Below, in pieces: positions 28,858 to 38,764 of a DNA stretch of 64,000 bases. Source of the stretch: Methanofollis ethanolicus. Its GTDB lineage: Archaea; Halobacteriota; Methanomicrobia; Methanomicrobiales; Methanofollaceae. The position numbers were made by a program, and so were the translations under genes. Each line of letters opens with the position of its first letter. The first letter of the stretch is position 1. The stretch is taken from contig NZ_BCNW01000001.1 of NCBI RefSeq assembly GCF_001571385.1, forward strand, positions 310,001 to 374,000, given 5' to 3'. The notes below the pieces were generated by a model. The model saw only the letters and a list, made by a program, of their open reading frames with translations. It did no database searches and was not told where the DNA came from.

Positions 28858-30840
28858 TCAGAGGGTGAATTTGTCGAGTCTCTTCTTCAGGTTTTCGGCG
28901 AGGCCGGCCATTTCCTGGGCGCCGCCGCCGACCTCCTGGGCCGAAGCACTGACCTCCTCGGTGAGGGCGGCCATGTTCTCGATGCCCTTGATGTTCTGCT
29001 GGACCTCTGTTCTCGTCCGCTCCATCGCCTCCATCGCACGGTTGGTGGCGCTGGCCTGGTCCTCGGTGGCCTTCGCGATCTCGCCGATGTTCTGGTTCGC
29101 CTCTTTCGATGCCTTTGCGATGGTGTTCAGCGCCTCGATGGCCTTCTCCACGCTCGAGATCCCGGAATTGATCTCACTGTAGGCCGACTCCATGTTCTCT
29201 GCGGTCTTGTCAGTGGTGGTCTGGATAGTGGAGATGAGGTTCTCGATATCGTTTGTCGCCTTCTTCGATTCGCCTGCAAGGTTTCTGACCTCGCCTGCGA
29301 CGACGGCAAAGCCCCGGCCGTGCTCGCCCGCCCGTGCCGCCTCGATCGCGGCATTGAGGGCGAGGAGGTTGGTCTGGTTGGAGATGTCGTTGATGAGCTT
29401 CACGATCTTGCTGATCTCCTGCATCTGGTCGTTGAGCCGGGTGATCTCCTCGACGCTCTTCCGTGCGATCCCCTCGACGCCCCGCATCTTCCCGGAGGCT
29501 TCCTTGCCGAGAATCTCTGCCTGGTCGCCGAGTTCGGCAGCTTCGCCGGTCTTCTGGAGGACGTCCTGAGAGGTGCTCGCGATCTCCTCCACGGAGGCGG
29601 AGAGGTCGGCCATCGTCCGTGCAATCTCCTCGATGTTCTCCAGGCTCTTCCTCGCCCCTTCCGCGGACTTCTGGCTTGTCGTTGCGACCTGCTCGATCGC
29701 CTTCGCGATGTCCTCGGCGCTCCGGCTCGTCTCTTTCGTCCCGTCGTCGACCTGACTGGCGACCGTGGCGATCTCTGTCAGTGTCTCCTTCAGGGACTCG
29801 CGGGCCTGCCGGTAGTTCAGTTTGAGTTGCTTGAGGGGGTCGCCGTCCTCGATCTTGACGAGGGCGGTGAGGTCGCCGGCGGCCATGGTGTCCATCGCCT
29901 TCCGCATCTCCTCAGCGCTCTCCGCAAGGAGGCGGGCCTGTTCCTGTGCCTCTTTCTCTGCCTGTTTGAGGGCGGTGATGTCCTGGATGATCTCGATATG
30001 GCCGATCTTCTCCCCCTCTTCGTTCTTCAGATATGCGACGTCGAGCTGGAAGCTTGCGCCGTCCTTCTCGAAGAGGGTCTTGATCTCGTCCTTTCCGCTC
30101 CGGCGGAGTTTGATGACACCGCACTCCTCCTCGTTGCAGAGTGGTCCCTTCGTTGCCATGCAGCAGGTGCCGCAGTCTCTCACGCGGTCCCTGCCCCACT
30201 GGTCTTCCCAGAACTTGTTTATGAAGGTCCAGTTCATGTTCATGTCGGTGACGCTGATGGGGAGGGGTAGTCGGTCGATGATGGCCTCGTACCATTCTGC
30301 CTTTTCCTGGGCCTCCTTCTCCGTCTGTTTGAGGGCGGTGATGTCCTGGACGATCTCGATGTGGCCGATCTTCTCGCCCTCTTTGTTCTTCAGGTATGCG
30401 ACGTCGAGCTGGAAGCTTGCGCCGTCCTTCTCGAAGAGGGTTGTGATCTCGTCCTTTCCGCTCCGGCGGAGTTTGATGATGCCGCACTCCCCCTCGTTGC
30501 AGAGCGGTCCCTTCGTTGCCATGCAGGAGATGCCGCGGTCTCTCACGCGGTCCCTGCCCCACTGGTCTTCAAAACCCTTGTTTATGAAGGTCCAGTTCAT
30601 GTTCATGTCAGTGACGGTGATGGGGAAGGGTATCCTGTCCAGGATGGCCTCGTACCATTCTGCCTGCTCCCGCGCTTCGCTGATCTGTTGTTCGTGTTTC
30701 TGCATCCTCTCCAGGCATTCCCTGAGGGGAGACAGGACCGGCCGCAGGGCAGGGTCTATGTCCTCTTCGCCGATCTGCCGGGAGAAGTCCCCTGCAGCTG
30801 CGGATTCCAGTATGTGTGCGATTTCGTTGACATCAATCAT
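28858..30840 (-). CDS. Soluble methyl-accepting chemotaxis protein with two PAS domains
   Basis: A 660-residue receptor without any membrane segment, so it senses inside the cell. Two PAS domains (about 60-175 and 185-300) are near duplicates. Each holds a Cys cluster: [14 protein letters not shown] in the first, [18 protein letters not shown] in the second. PAS domains of this kind may bind metal, heme or respond to redox state. A HAMP-like stretch precedes the signalling hairpin, whose tip has [20 protein letters not shown]. The C-terminus carries methylation-type helices. The nearly identical PAS copies point to recent internal duplication. It precedes CheW 1. Confidence 0.93.
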   Translation of the reverse strand: MIDVNEIAHILESAAAGDFSRQIGEEDIDPALRPVLSPLRECLERMQKHEQQISEAREQAEWYEAILDRIPFPITVTDMNMNWTFINKGFEDQWGRDRVRDRGISCMATKGPLCNEGECGIIKLRRSGKDEITTLFEKDGASFQLDVAYLKNKEGEKIGHIEIVQDITALKQTEKEAQEKAEWYEAIIDRLPLPISVTDMNMNWTFINKFWEDQWGRDRVRDCGTCCMATKGPLCNEEECGVIKLRRSGKDEIKTLFEKDGASFQLDVAYLKNEEGEKIGHIEIIQDITALKQAEKEAQEQARLLAESAEEMRKAMDTMAAGDLTALVKIEDGDPLKQLKLNYRQARESLKETLTEIATVASQVDDGTKETSRSAEDIAKAIEQVATTSQKSAEGARKSLENIEEIARTMADLSASVEEIASTSQDVLQKTGEAAELGDQAEILGKEASGKMRGVEGIARKSVEEITRLNDQMQEISKIVKLINDISNQTNLLALNAAIEAARAGEHGRGFAVVAGEVRNLAGESKKATNDIENLISTIQTTTDKTAENMESAYSEINSGISSVEKAIEALNTIAKASKEANQNIGEIAKATEDQASATNRAMEAMERTRTEVQQNIKGIENMAALTEEVSASAQEVGGGAQEMAGLAENLKKRLDKFTL

Positions 30841-30922
30841 TTTTACCCTCTATCTTTGTTTTATGTCTTGTCTCGTGCTCACTCTGTTTCGAATGACGGC
30901 GAGTTCCTGGCATGGTGGCGTT

Positions 30923-30966
30923 GTGCACGATGTGCACCTTTTTCCGGATAATATATCTCTATCCGG
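30923..30966. promoter_or_regulatory. Inverted repeats at the MCP 1 promoter
   Basis: The gap between cheW 2 and MCP 1 is AT-rich. CCGGATA-ATATATCTC-TATCCGG (30944-30966) is a perfect 7-base inverted repeat enclosing a TATA-like ATATAT. Two GTGCAC palindromes, 9 bases apart, lie at 30923 and 30932 near the expected transcription start. These look like operators for a dedicated regulator. Confidence 0.55.
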
Positions 30967-31089
30967 CGATGATATTTATTAATTCCTATTTTTTAAATTT
31001 TTCATTCTGTACGTTTTTTATGTTTTTAAGTACTATATATGACTATTTTGCGATCTGGGTTTGGCAAAGGTGGATGATCCTATCCCCTC

Positions 31090-31551
31090 TCAGCCTGCGG
31101 TTGCGAGGCCCCCGAGGACCTTTGTCATGTCGATCCAGATCACGAGGCCCTTTTCCTTGATGTCATCCCCGCCGATCTTGATGATCCCCTTCACGAATGC
31201 CTCATGGCAGAGCGACGCGTCCATTGTCTCCACGTCATCCTCGGCAATCTGCATCACCGAATGGACGTCGTCGACGATGATCCCGAGGTTGGACCCGCTC
31301 GCGACCTCAGGGACGAGGACGATGATCTTCCTGTTCATCACGTCCCCTCTGTCAGGGAGCTGGAGGAGAGTGGTGAGGTTGATGATATTCGTGATCTCGC
31401 CCCTCAGGTTGATGATCCCGGCAATATGGGGCGGTGCCCGCGGCACGGGGGTGATCGGGATCATCTCCACGATCTCCCGTGCCAGGAGAATGTCGAGGGC
31501 ATATCTGGTGCCCCCGATCTCGAATTCCACGACGTCGATGGTCTTTACCAC
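31090..31551 (-). CDS. cheW: CheW chemotaxis coupling protein 2
   Basis: A 153-residue CheW paralogous to the one at 28371. They share REIVEMIPITPVPRAP, INLRGEITNII and SNLGIIVDDV. It starts 15 bases downstream of MCP 2, mirroring the other pair. No cheA, cheY or cheR is in the window, so both pairs must plug into a kinase encoded elsewhere. Confidence 0.93.
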   Translation of the reverse strand: MVKTIDVVEFEIGGTRYALDILLAREIVEMIPITPVPRAPPHIAGIINLRGEITNIINLTTLLQLPDRGDVMNRKIIVLVPEVASGSNLGIIVDDVHSVMQIAEDDVETMDASLCHEAFVKGIIKIGGDDIKEKGLVIWIDMTKVLGGLATAG

Positions 31552-31566
31552 GGTCTATCCCCGCCT

Positions 31567-33720
31567 TCAGACTTTGAACCTGTCCATCTGCTTTTCGAGA
31601 TCGGCCGCCAGGTCATGGAGTTCGTGGGTGGCGCTGTTGATCTCCTGGGTGGAGGCGCTCGTCTCCTCCGCAAGGGCTGCCAGATCTTCGATCTGTTCGA
31701 GGCTCGACCTCGTCAGGTTGTTGCCGTCTTCGACGATCTGAACGACGGCATTGCTCGTGTTCGCCTGGTCCTCGATGGCCTTCGCGATCTCGCCCATGTC
31801 GTGGGTTACCGAGACCGCGCCCTCGACGATCCTGTTCAGGGCGACGATCGCCTTGTTCACGCTCTCGACACTGGAGGCGATCTCGGTGTTTGCCGAGTTG
31901 ATCGCTGTGGCCGTCTTCTCGCTCTTTGACTGAATGGAGGCGATGAGGTTCTCGATGTCGTTTGTGGCCTTCTTCGACTCTCCCGCGAGGTTCCTCACTT
32001 CACCCGCGACGACAGCGAAGCCGCGGCCGTGCTCGCCCGCCCGTGCCGCCTCGATCGCGGCATTGAGGGCGAGGAGGTTAGTCTGGTTGGAGATGTCGGT
32101 GATGAGCTTCACGATCTTGTCGATCTCGTGGATCTCCTGGTTGAGCTGGGTTATGTTGACCACGCTCTCGCTGGCGATCTTTTCGACGACCGTGATCTTC
32201 GTGTTGGCGTCATTGCCGAGCTTCTCCGCGTCCCTGCCCATTTCGGCGACATTCTGGGCCCTCTCAAGGACTTCCTGCGAGGTGCTCGCGACCTCCTCGT
32301 TCGAGGCCGAGAGGTCGCTGAACTTCTGGGTGATCTCCTCCATCTTGGTGAGGGTCTTCTTGCCGAGGTCGGCGCACCGCTGACTGGTGAGGGCCACCTG
32401 CTCCGCTGCCTTGGCGATCTGGTCCCCGCCCTTGCTCGCTTCGAGAGTACCGAGCTGGACCTGTTCGGCTGCCTGCTTGACCTGCCTGAACGCGCCGCTG
32501 CCATTGACTGATATCTGGTTCAGGGAATCCCTGAAGCGCTTGAATTCTCCGGAAACCTCGATGTCGTCGGAGAACGTCTTCGTGTAGTCGCCGTCGGCGA
32601 TGGCCGCCGAGACCCGCATCCCCTCGTCCAGGGGCTCATGAATGGCGTCGAGGAGGCCGTTGACACCGGAGACCACCTCGGCGAAGGAGCCCTGGTGGCG
32701 GGAGACGTCGGCCCTGACAGAGAGTTTCCCTTCCTGGCCCGCTTTTGCGAGCATCTCGACATCCCTGACCAGGGCTGCAAGCCCCTCGCCCATCCCGATC
32801 AGTGCAGGGAGCATCCTGTCGTTCTCTGAACGCTTCCCGACCTTCTTGAGTTCATCGCGGTCGGAGAGGTCACCCTGAGAGATGTTGGTGGCGACCCTGA
32901 CAACGACGAGAAGGCGCTCGCGGACAGTGTTCACTGCGTCGGCGATGTCGGCATATACACCGGTATACTGCCCTTCGACCTTTTTCGTGTAGTCGTTCGC
33001 GGCGATCCTCTGGAGGACGGCATCGCATTCCCCGAGGGACTCGAGGCCGTCGACGCACCGGTTGATGCTCTCCTTGAGCTTCTTGAAGTCGCCCCTGTAA
33101 TCGGCCGTGATCTTCTCGGGGGTCTCGCCCCGCCCGATCTGGTCGATCACGGCGATGGTCGGCGGAAGGGGTTCGGTGACCGCATCGATGATCTCGTTGA
33201 CGCCCTTCGCGATCTGGAGGAGTTCGCCCTCGCCGTCAAGTTTCGCCCTGACAGAGAGGTTTCCGTTTCTGATCCCGTCGGCCACGCCGAGGAGGTCTTT
33301 GATCATTCTGACTTCGCCGGTGACGTCGGGGAAGTATTCGACGGCCCCGATGGTCGTGCCGCTGCCGTCCCTGTACGGGACGCCGGTGCACTTGATCACC
33401 CGTCCGTCCCCGAGGTCGTTGGTGATGGTGTTGACCTGCCCCTCCTTCATCGCGACATGACAGGGGCATTCCTTCGAGTTGCAGAGGCCTGTCCTGTAGA
33501 GGTCATAGCAAGGTTTGCCGATGCAGTCCTCCTGCCTTTTCCCGAGGAGGTCCGCGGCCGCCCTGTTGATGTAGAGGACGTTGAAGTCAGTGTCTATGAT
33601 GTGGGCCGGGAGGGGGATCTGGTCCATGCCCGCGGCCAGGTTCTCGTTTCTCCTGATCTCCTTCTCCAGTCTGGTGATCTTTTTCTGACAATCTTCGATG
33701 GTGGGTTCTTTCTCTGGCAT
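31567..33720 (-). CDS. Soluble methyl-accepting chemotaxis protein with Cys-rich PAS domain
   Basis: A 717-residue receptor with no membrane helix. An N-terminal coiled coil (1-30) leads into a PAS domain (about 35-140) with the Cys pattern [15 protein letters not shown]...CPC. Three to four HAMP-like repeats follow (about 150-400; e.g. [27 protein letters not shown]). The signalling domain is about 430-717 and has a tip identical to MCP 1. The poly-HAMP arrangement is common in methanogen cytosolic receptors. It is the first gene of its cassette. Confidence 0.92.
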   Translation of the reverse strand: MPEKEPTIEDCQKKITRLEKEIRRNENLAAGMDQIPLPAHIIDTDFNVLYINRAAADLLGKRQEDCIGKPCYDLYRTGLCNSKECPCHVAMKEGQVNTITNDLGDGRVIKCTGVPYRDGSGTTIGAVEYFPDVTGEVRMIKDLLGVADGIRNGNLSVRAKLDGEGELLQIAKGVNEIIDAVTEPLPPTIAVIDQIGRGETPEKITADYRGDFKKLKESINRCVDGLESLGECDAVLQRIAANDYTKKVEGQYTGVYADIADAVNTVRERLLVVVRVATNISQGDLSDRDELKKVGKRSENDRMLPALIGMGEGLAALVRDVEMLAKAGQEGKLSVRADVSRHQGSFAEVVSGVNGLLDAIHEPLDEGMRVSAAIADGDYTKTFSDDIEVSGEFKRFRDSLNQISVNGSGAFRQVKQAAEQVQLGTLEASKGGDQIAKAAEQVALTSQRCADLGKKTLTKMEEITQKFSDLSASNEEVASTSQEVLERAQNVAEMGRDAEKLGNDANTKITVVEKIASESVVNITQLNQEIHEIDKIVKLITDISNQTNLLALNAAIEAARAGEHGRGFAVVAGEVRNLAGESKKATNDIENLIASIQSKSEKTATAINSANTEIASSVESVNKAIVALNRIVEGAVSVTHDMGEIAKAIEDQANTSNAVVQIVEDGNNLTRSSLEQIEDLAALAEETSASTQEINSATHELHDLAADLEKQMDRFKV

Positions 33721-34091
33721 GATGATCTCCTGTCTGATTTTTGCTCTGGAGGGCGATTGTCGCCGTTTTCAGCTTCCCATCACCGGAGGGTGCCGTGTGT
33801 GCGTGGGGTCAGACATCGGGCTCCGGCCGCATGGGCCGGGGCGCTCCGGGATATCTGATCATCTACCAAGTATGATATTTAATAGATCGCATTTTATCTG
33901 CTCGATTATTTCGTACTCTGTATCTTTTTGAATGCGTATATTGGGGATATCCGTGCCCCGATGTCTTTTCTACGCCTTTTTTGAAAAAGATAAGAATTTT
34001 AACGTGTTTTAACATCTCTATTTCTTTTTAAAGATGTCATTTGGGTTTATTTCGTCAAAAAAGTGGCAATATATGGCAGATTCTGCCGGCC
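33721..34091. other. AT-rich intergenic region with promoter and terminator signals
   Basis: About 370 bases without a gene. On the minus strand an ATTAAATATC element (about 33868-33880) could be the TATA box for MCP 2. An A6 run at 34057-34062 reads as a U-tract 30 bases after the end of the DUF362 gene and is a likely terminator. Confidence 0.5.
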
Positions 34092-35282
34092 TCACCTGAG
34101 GAGGGACGAGAGGAGTTTTCCCGCGAATCCCTGTCGCAGCGCGATAGCCCTGTTTTCACACATCTCGTGGCAGCAGTAGCAGCGGATGCAGGCGGATTCG
34201 TCGATCACGGCCCTCCCCTCCTCGATGCTGATCACCGCGACCGGGCAGGCGCGGACGCACCTCCCGCAACCCGTGCACTTTTCGGGATCTGGCACCGGCG
34301 TCGGCCTGATCTCCGTCCCCTGCCGTCGAAAGAAGGAGAGGATCTGCCTGTTGAGGAAGGGGATGGCCGGGGCCGCGGGGTGGGTGGACGCCTTCCTGAA
34401 GTCGGAGACCGTCACTGCCGCCGGGTCGTCGCCGATCACCCCGACCTCCCTGAAGTCCTTCCTGACCCATCCGCGCTCCTCGGCACCCCTGATCGTACAG
34501 ATGTCGGCCGGGTCCAGTCCCATCAACCTGGCGGTGACGATGTCGACCGCCGTCGCGTCCGCACCGGCGAGGAGCGCCCCGATAGGCCGCGGCGATCCCG
34601 ACATCGGGCCGTCCCCCTCCATCCCGACGACCGCGTCCATGATCTGGAGGGCCGGGCGCACCAGGGTGTTGAGGTCGAGGAGCATCCCCGCAAATTCCTG
34701 CGGGTCCCTGAACCTCGCGTGGAAGACCGGTTTTTCAAGACCGGGGATCACGCCGAAGAGGTTCTTGACGGCGCCGGAGTAGCCGGTGAAGAGGTGGGTC
34801 TTCGCCTTCGAGACGACGACGATCGCGTCGGCATCGCGTGCTGCGTCAATGATGGAGAAGCGCTTCATCACCTCCCCCTCCGGGAAGGGGACGGCCTTCG
34901 ACGAGGTCGCGGTGGAGAGGGAGACCCCCGGGATTTCGGCCGCCCCGGTAAAGCCGGATCTTTCATATGCCTTTTCAAGGTTCCGCGAGGTATAGCGGGT
35001 CCCCGCCCCTGGCGAGTCGGCGATGACGACCGTGCAGCCGTGGTCTGCAAGCAGGCGTGCGACCGCCTTCACGACCGCAGGGTGGGTGGTGACCGCCTGC
35101 CTGGGCTCCGCGCCCATCAGGAGGTTGGGCTTGAGGAGCACCCGACTCCCCCGCGGTACGAAGGCCCCGACCCCGCCGAGGAGGCCGACCGCCCTTTCCA
35201 CCGCGGCATAGACCTGTTCTTCGTCGTACGTCCGGCAGTGAACGAGAGCGACATCTTTTGTCGGGGGATCTGCTGGCGTCAT
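34092..35282 (-). CDS. DUF362 protein with two-cluster ferredoxin domain
   Basis: A 396-residue protein with an N-terminal DUF362 domain (about 10-300; VLLKPNLLMG, ADSPGAGTRYTSR, KTHLFTGYSGAVKNLFG) and a C-terminal ferredoxin domain (CTGCGRCVRACPVAV, CIRCYCCHEMC). DUF362 proteins are common in anaerobes and of uncertain function; an electron-transfer role is likely from the clusters. The start MTPADPP is preferred over an ATG 42 bases upstream, which encodes an unconserved extension. Monocistronic on the minus strand. Confidence 0.87.
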   Translation of the reverse strand: MTPADPPTKDVALVHCRTYDEEQVYAAVERAVGLLGGVGAFVPRGSRVLLKPNLLMGAEPRQAVTTHPAVVKAVARLLADHGCTVVIADSPGAGTRYTSRNLEKAYERSGFTGAAEIPGVSLSTATSSKAVPFPEGEVMKRFSIIDAARDADAIVVVSKAKTHLFTGYSGAVKNLFGVIPGLEKPVFHARFRDPQEFAGMLLDLNTLVRPALQIMDAVVGMEGDGPMSGSPRPIGALLAGADATAVDIVTARLMGLDPADICTIRGAEERGWVRKDFREVGVIGDDPAAVTVSDFRKASTHPAAPAIPFLNRQILSFFRRQGTEIRPTPVPDPEKCTGCGRCVRACPVAVISIEEGRAVIDESACIRCYCCHEMCENRAIALRQGFAGKLLSSLLR

Positions 35283-35324
35283 CGTACCAACTCTTTGTTC
35301 TGGCCGGAAAAAAAGGATCTCCAT

Positions 35325-35818
35325 CGAGCGGGGTGGGGGTTTGGGGGGAAACTTTTTGCCACGCGCACTTTAGAGAACAGAGGTGGTTCTGGAGTCTGTT
35401 TGTTCGATGTCCCGCGCCGGGGGACTATCGCCCCCGCCCTCGAAAGCCTCTGGCTTTCTCAAGCTCGCTCCGCTCGCACCCCGCTCATGATAGGTGGGGA
35501 TAATAGCCATCTCACTCTTCGAAACCCGTGTTCGCACTTCCCTGGCCCTATCATAGGTCGGGGGTCCGGGGGCAACGAGAAGACGAAGTCTTCGAGGCAG
35601 TCCCCCGGCGGGCAGTAAGGGGAAGGCAGTGGATCAGCATCCTGTCCGGGGGACTACGCCCCCGGCCCCCCGCTCAAGATTGAACCGGTGGATGGCAATC
35701 TCCCTCCTCAGGATGAGACTGTTCGCTCTTACGAGATGTTGTCCTTATCCCCAACCTTAGATTTGGAGGAGGATGTCACTCCTCCCCCCAGAATAGTTGA
35801 CGGTCTTCCCGAGACTCT
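35325..35818. repeat. Intergenic hairpin repeat, copy C plus partial copy
   Basis: A gap of nearly 500 bases without genes. Copy C runs from about 35548 to 35717: hairpin 1 (35560-35608) has outer arms CCGGGGG/CCCCCGG and inner stem GAAGAC/GTCTTC; hairpin 2 (35646-35665) is CCGGGGG-ACTACG-CCCCCGG, then GGCAATCTCCCTCCTCAGG. A partial copy at about 35415-35470 has CCGGGGG-ACTATCG-CCCCCG and stem GAAAGCC/GGCTTTC. Confidence 0.75.
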
Positions 35819-36064
35819 TCACCGCTCTTCACGGACCATCGTGATCGCTTTCTTCGGGCAGACATTGGCGCAGACGCCGCAGCCCTTGCAGAAATCGAGG
35901 TCGATATTCAGTTCCTCGTCGATCACGCCGTCAGGGCAGTGGATAGCGCAGATCCCGCACTGGTTGCACTTCTCCCTGTCCACCACCGGGCGGAAGACCC
36001 GCCACGACCCGGTAAGCCCGCAGGCCCCGGCCTTCGGTCTGCTCAGTGCAAGCCGCTCTCTCAT
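35819..36064 (-). CDS. porD: Pyruvate:ferredoxin oxidoreductase delta subunit
   Basis: An 81-residue ferredoxin-like subunit with two [4Fe-4S] motifs, CNQCGICAIHCP and CKGCGVCANVCP, preceded by the subunit-specific GSWRVFRPVVD. It passes electrons from the TPP/Fe-S core to ferredoxin. The ATG at 36064 overlaps the porC stop (ATGA), which selects it over a longer frame. Last gene of the operon. Confidence 0.93.
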   Translation of the reverse strand: MRERLALSRPKAGACGLTGSWRVFRPVVDREKCNQCGICAIHCPDGVIDEELNIDLDFCKGCGVCANVCPKKAITMVREER

Positions 36065-36588
36065 ATGACCATCTCCTCGTAGGCGGCCTCGGCCACCTGC
36101 ACGTTCCTCTCGTCGGAGAACATCTCCCTGATCGCCTGTTTTGCCGACGCGAAGGAGACGATGCCGAGCCTTGCCGCCGCCCCCAGGAAGGGAGTGTTCA
36201 CGATCGGCGTCCCCGCGATCGCCAGGTTCTTTGAGAGGGCGATGCCGGTGAGGTCGACGTGGCACGAGGCAAATCCCGGAAACTCGTGGGGGTGCTCTGA
36301 GTTGACGAGCACGCTTCCACCCTCCTTGAGTCCCTGGAGGACGTCCACCGTCTCCATCACCGAGGCGTCGAGGACGACGACCATGTCAGGGTTCCTGATC
36401 TGGGAATAGATCTTGATCGGGGCGTCGTCGATCCGCACGAAGGAGACGACAGGTGCGCCCCGGCGCTCTGCCCCGTAGAAGGGACATGCGGTGGCGTGCT
36501 TCCCGTCCCTGAACGCCGCAAGGGCGAGGAGACGGGCCGCAGTCACGCCGCCCTGCCCGCCGCGGGAATGGATCCTGATCTCGTACAT
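36061..36588 (-). CDS. porC: Pyruvate:ferredoxin oxidoreductase gamma subunit
   Basis: A 175-residue subunit beginning YEIRIHSRGGQGGVTAARLLA, the signature of the 2-oxoacid oxidoreductase gamma family. FYGAERRGAPV and NTPFLGAAARLG are conserved. It starts at 36588, sharing a base with the end of porA, and overlaps porD. Confidence 0.93.
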   Translation of the reverse strand: MYEIRIHSRGGQGGVTAARLLALAAFRDGKHATACPFYGAERRGAPVVSFVRIDDAPIKIYSQIRNPDMVVVLDASVMETVDVLQGLKEGGSVLVNSEHPHEFPGFASCHVDLTGIALSKNLAIAGTPIVNTPFLGAAARLGIVSFASAKQAIREMFSDERNVQVAEAAYEEMVI

Positions 36589-37694
36589 TACTCGCTCACC
36601 CCGAACCACATCTCTTCACCGATCTTCCGGTCCCGCACGAAGCCCGCGATATCGTCGTAGGTGACCTCCTGACCGCCGAGGCCGGCGATCACGTTGTAGC
36701 ACTCGACGCCGGTCTTCGCCCGGATCGAGGCCGCCACCACGCCGCCGAAGCCGAAGGAGTAGTCGCGGTCGATGACCACGACCTCCTTCCCCTTCAGGTC
36801 GAGGTCGGGGAAGGGCCTGAACCAGCGCAGGCGCATCGAACCGGCCTTGATACCCTCCTTGCGGAGGATGTCGACGGCCACCTCGGCCTCCTTGCCGAGG
36901 GTGCCCATCGAGACGACCACCACATCCGCGTCCTCGCAGAGGTAGTCCTCTGTCGGGCCGTATTTCCGTCCGAACCGACGTGCGAACTCCTCCTCCGTCT
37001 CGCGGATCACGTCCCGTGCGTCCCGCATCGAGCGCTCGATGTCCCACCTGAACGTGAAGTAGTCGGCAGGCCCGGTCATCGGCCCATAGCCCATCGGGTT
37101 GTTCACGTCGATCGCATGGGGCAACTTCATCGGTGGGATGAAGTCTCCCAGTTCCACGGTGTCCAGGGACTGCATGATATGGGAGAGGGAGAAGCCGTCG
37201 AGGTTAACCATTACCGGCAGGAGGACGCGCTCGTCCTCGGCGATACGGAAGGCCATCAGGGTGGCGTCGTAGGCCTCCTGGACAGTCCCGACAAAGACCT
37301 GCAGCCAGCCTGTGTCGCGCTGAGAGAAGGCATCCGTGTGCTCGGCCCAGGTGTTCCAGCCAGGCCCGAGGGCGCGGTTCACGTTCGCCATCACGATGGG
37401 CAGGCGGGCCCCCGCGGCCCAGTGGAGCATCTCGTGCATGTACAGCAGGCCGTGGGAACTCGTCGCTGTAAAGGTCCGCACCCCTGTCACCGATGCGCCG
37501 ATACACGCGGCCATCGCCGAGTGCTCGCTCTCCACCGGGATGTACTCGGTCTCGATCTCCTTGTTGGCGACGTAGTTTGCGATCTGTTCGATGATCTCGG
37601 TCTGCGGCGTGATCGGATAGGCGGCGACGACAGACGGGTGCGCCTGTTTCACCGCCGCGGCGACGGCCTTGTTCCCTGTTGAGATGATCAGCAT
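36588..37694 (-). CDS. porA: Pyruvate:ferredoxin oxidoreductase alpha subunit
   Basis: A 368-residue subunit. AAYPITPQTEIIE is the domain I signature, EHSAMAACIGASVTG binds TPP pyrimidine, and LPIVMANVNRALGPGWNTW plus SQRDTGW are pyruvate-type alpha features. The complex makes acetyl-CoA and CO2 from pyruvate, or fixes CO2 in the reverse, biosynthetic direction in methanogens. The start 37694 overlaps the porB end by 7 bases. Confidence 0.93.
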   Translation of the reverse strand: MLIISTGNKAVAAAVKQAHPSVVAAYPITPQTEIIEQIANYVANKEIETEYIPVESEHSAMAACIGASVTGVRTFTATSSHGLLYMHEMLHWAAGARLPIVMANVNRALGPGWNTWAEHTDAFSQRDTGWLQVFVGTVQEAYDATLMAFRIAEDERVLLPVMVNLDGFSLSHIMQSLDTVELGDFIPPMKLPHAIDVNNPMGYGPMTGPADYFTFRWDIERSMRDARDVIRETEEEFARRFGRKYGPTEDYLCEDADVVVVSMGTLGKEAEVAVDILRKEGIKAGSMRLRWFRPFPDLDLKGKEVVVIDRDYSFGFGGVVAASIRAKTGVECYNVIAGLGGQEVTYDDIAGFVRDRKIGEEMWFGVSE

Positions 37695-38578
37695 ATTCCT
37701 TCCTCCTCTTTCCTGATCCTCTCCAGGTTCTTGTTCAGGGCCTGCTGGAGTTTGGCGATGATCTCGGGGGTCGCCTTCTTGAAACGGCCCTGGCCCTTCA
37801 GGTATTCTTCGAGGGGCAGCGGGTTCTTCATCGCGGCCTTCGAGGGCCCGGAGACAGTCAGCTTCCCGTACTCGCGTTCCCAGAGCACCCACGAACCGGT
37901 CTTCACCGCGAGTTTGCCCATCTCGATCGTGCGGTCAGACTCGTAGCGCCAGCCCGGCGGGCAGGGCGCAAGGATGTGGATGAACTTCGGCCCTTCAATG
38001 GAGAGCGCCTTCTTGACCTTCTTGTACAGGTCGAGGGGGTAGGAACTGCACGCCGTCGCCATGTAGGGTGGATTGTGGGCGGCGACGATCCTGTCGAGGT
38101 CCTTCTTGAACTCACCCTTGCCGCCCGGCGTCGTCGTCGTCAGGGCGCCGAGGGGGGTGGCGCCCGACCGCTGCATGCCGGTGTTCCCGTAGGCCTCGTT
38201 GTCGTAGCAGATGTACAGAAAGTCGGTGCCGCGCTCGAATGCGCCGGACAGCGCCTGGATGCCGATGTCCACCGTCCCTCCGTCGCCTGCATAGGCGATG
38301 ACGTTTGTCTTCTTCCCCGCGCTCCTGAACGCCTTGCTCATGCCCGAGGCGCAGGCCGCCGCCGCTGCGAAGGCGATGTTGTACACCGGGACATTGAAGG
38401 ACGTGTTCGGGTACACCCCCTGGATCACCGATGTACAGCAGGCCGGGATGACAAGGACCGTGTCGGGCCCCGCGGCCTTCAGGACATAGCGAAGACAGAG
38501 GGAGGAACTGCACCCTGCACATGCGGCTGTGCAGGTCTTGATGTACTCCTCTTTCGGAATCTCAGAAATAGTGCTCAA
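37688..38578 (-). CDS. porB: Pyruvate:ferredoxin oxidoreductase beta subunit
   Basis: A 296-residue TPP-binding subunit. Cluster ligands are in CAGC (20, 23), CC (47-48) and CPPGW. The TPP/Mg motif is GDGGTVDIG...NEAYGNTGMQRSGATP, typical of pyruvate enzymes. It is the first gene of the unit, giving transcription order porB-A-C-D. Confidence 0.94.
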   Translation of the reverse strand: MSTISEIPKEEYIKTCTAACAGCSSSLCLRYVLKAAGPDTVLVIPACCTSVIQGVYPNTSFNVPVYNIAFAAAAACASGMSKAFRSAGKKTNVIAYAGDGGTVDIGIQALSGAFERGTDFLYICYDNEAYGNTGMQRSGATPLGALTTTTPGGKGEFKKDLDRIVAAHNPPYMATACSSYPLDLYKKVKKALSIEGPKFIHILAPCPPGWRYESDRTIEMGKLAVKTGSWVLWEREYGKLTVSGPSKAAMKNPLPLEEYLKGQGRFKKATPEIIAKLQQALNKNLERIRKEEEGIC

Positions 38579-38764
38579 CTCCTCACCAGTGATAGTTGCT
38601 CATTATCGATCATTACATTTGTCGGGGGACTCTTGTAGGTTGCTATTATGGACGTACATAATTTGGGTGCGCGCTGACTTGGGCTTGTTGGTTCGGATCG
38701 CCAGATCTCCCGGCGAAATCCATCAGCCATAAATGCTGAAGACACGCACTCTCCCCGGGAAATT

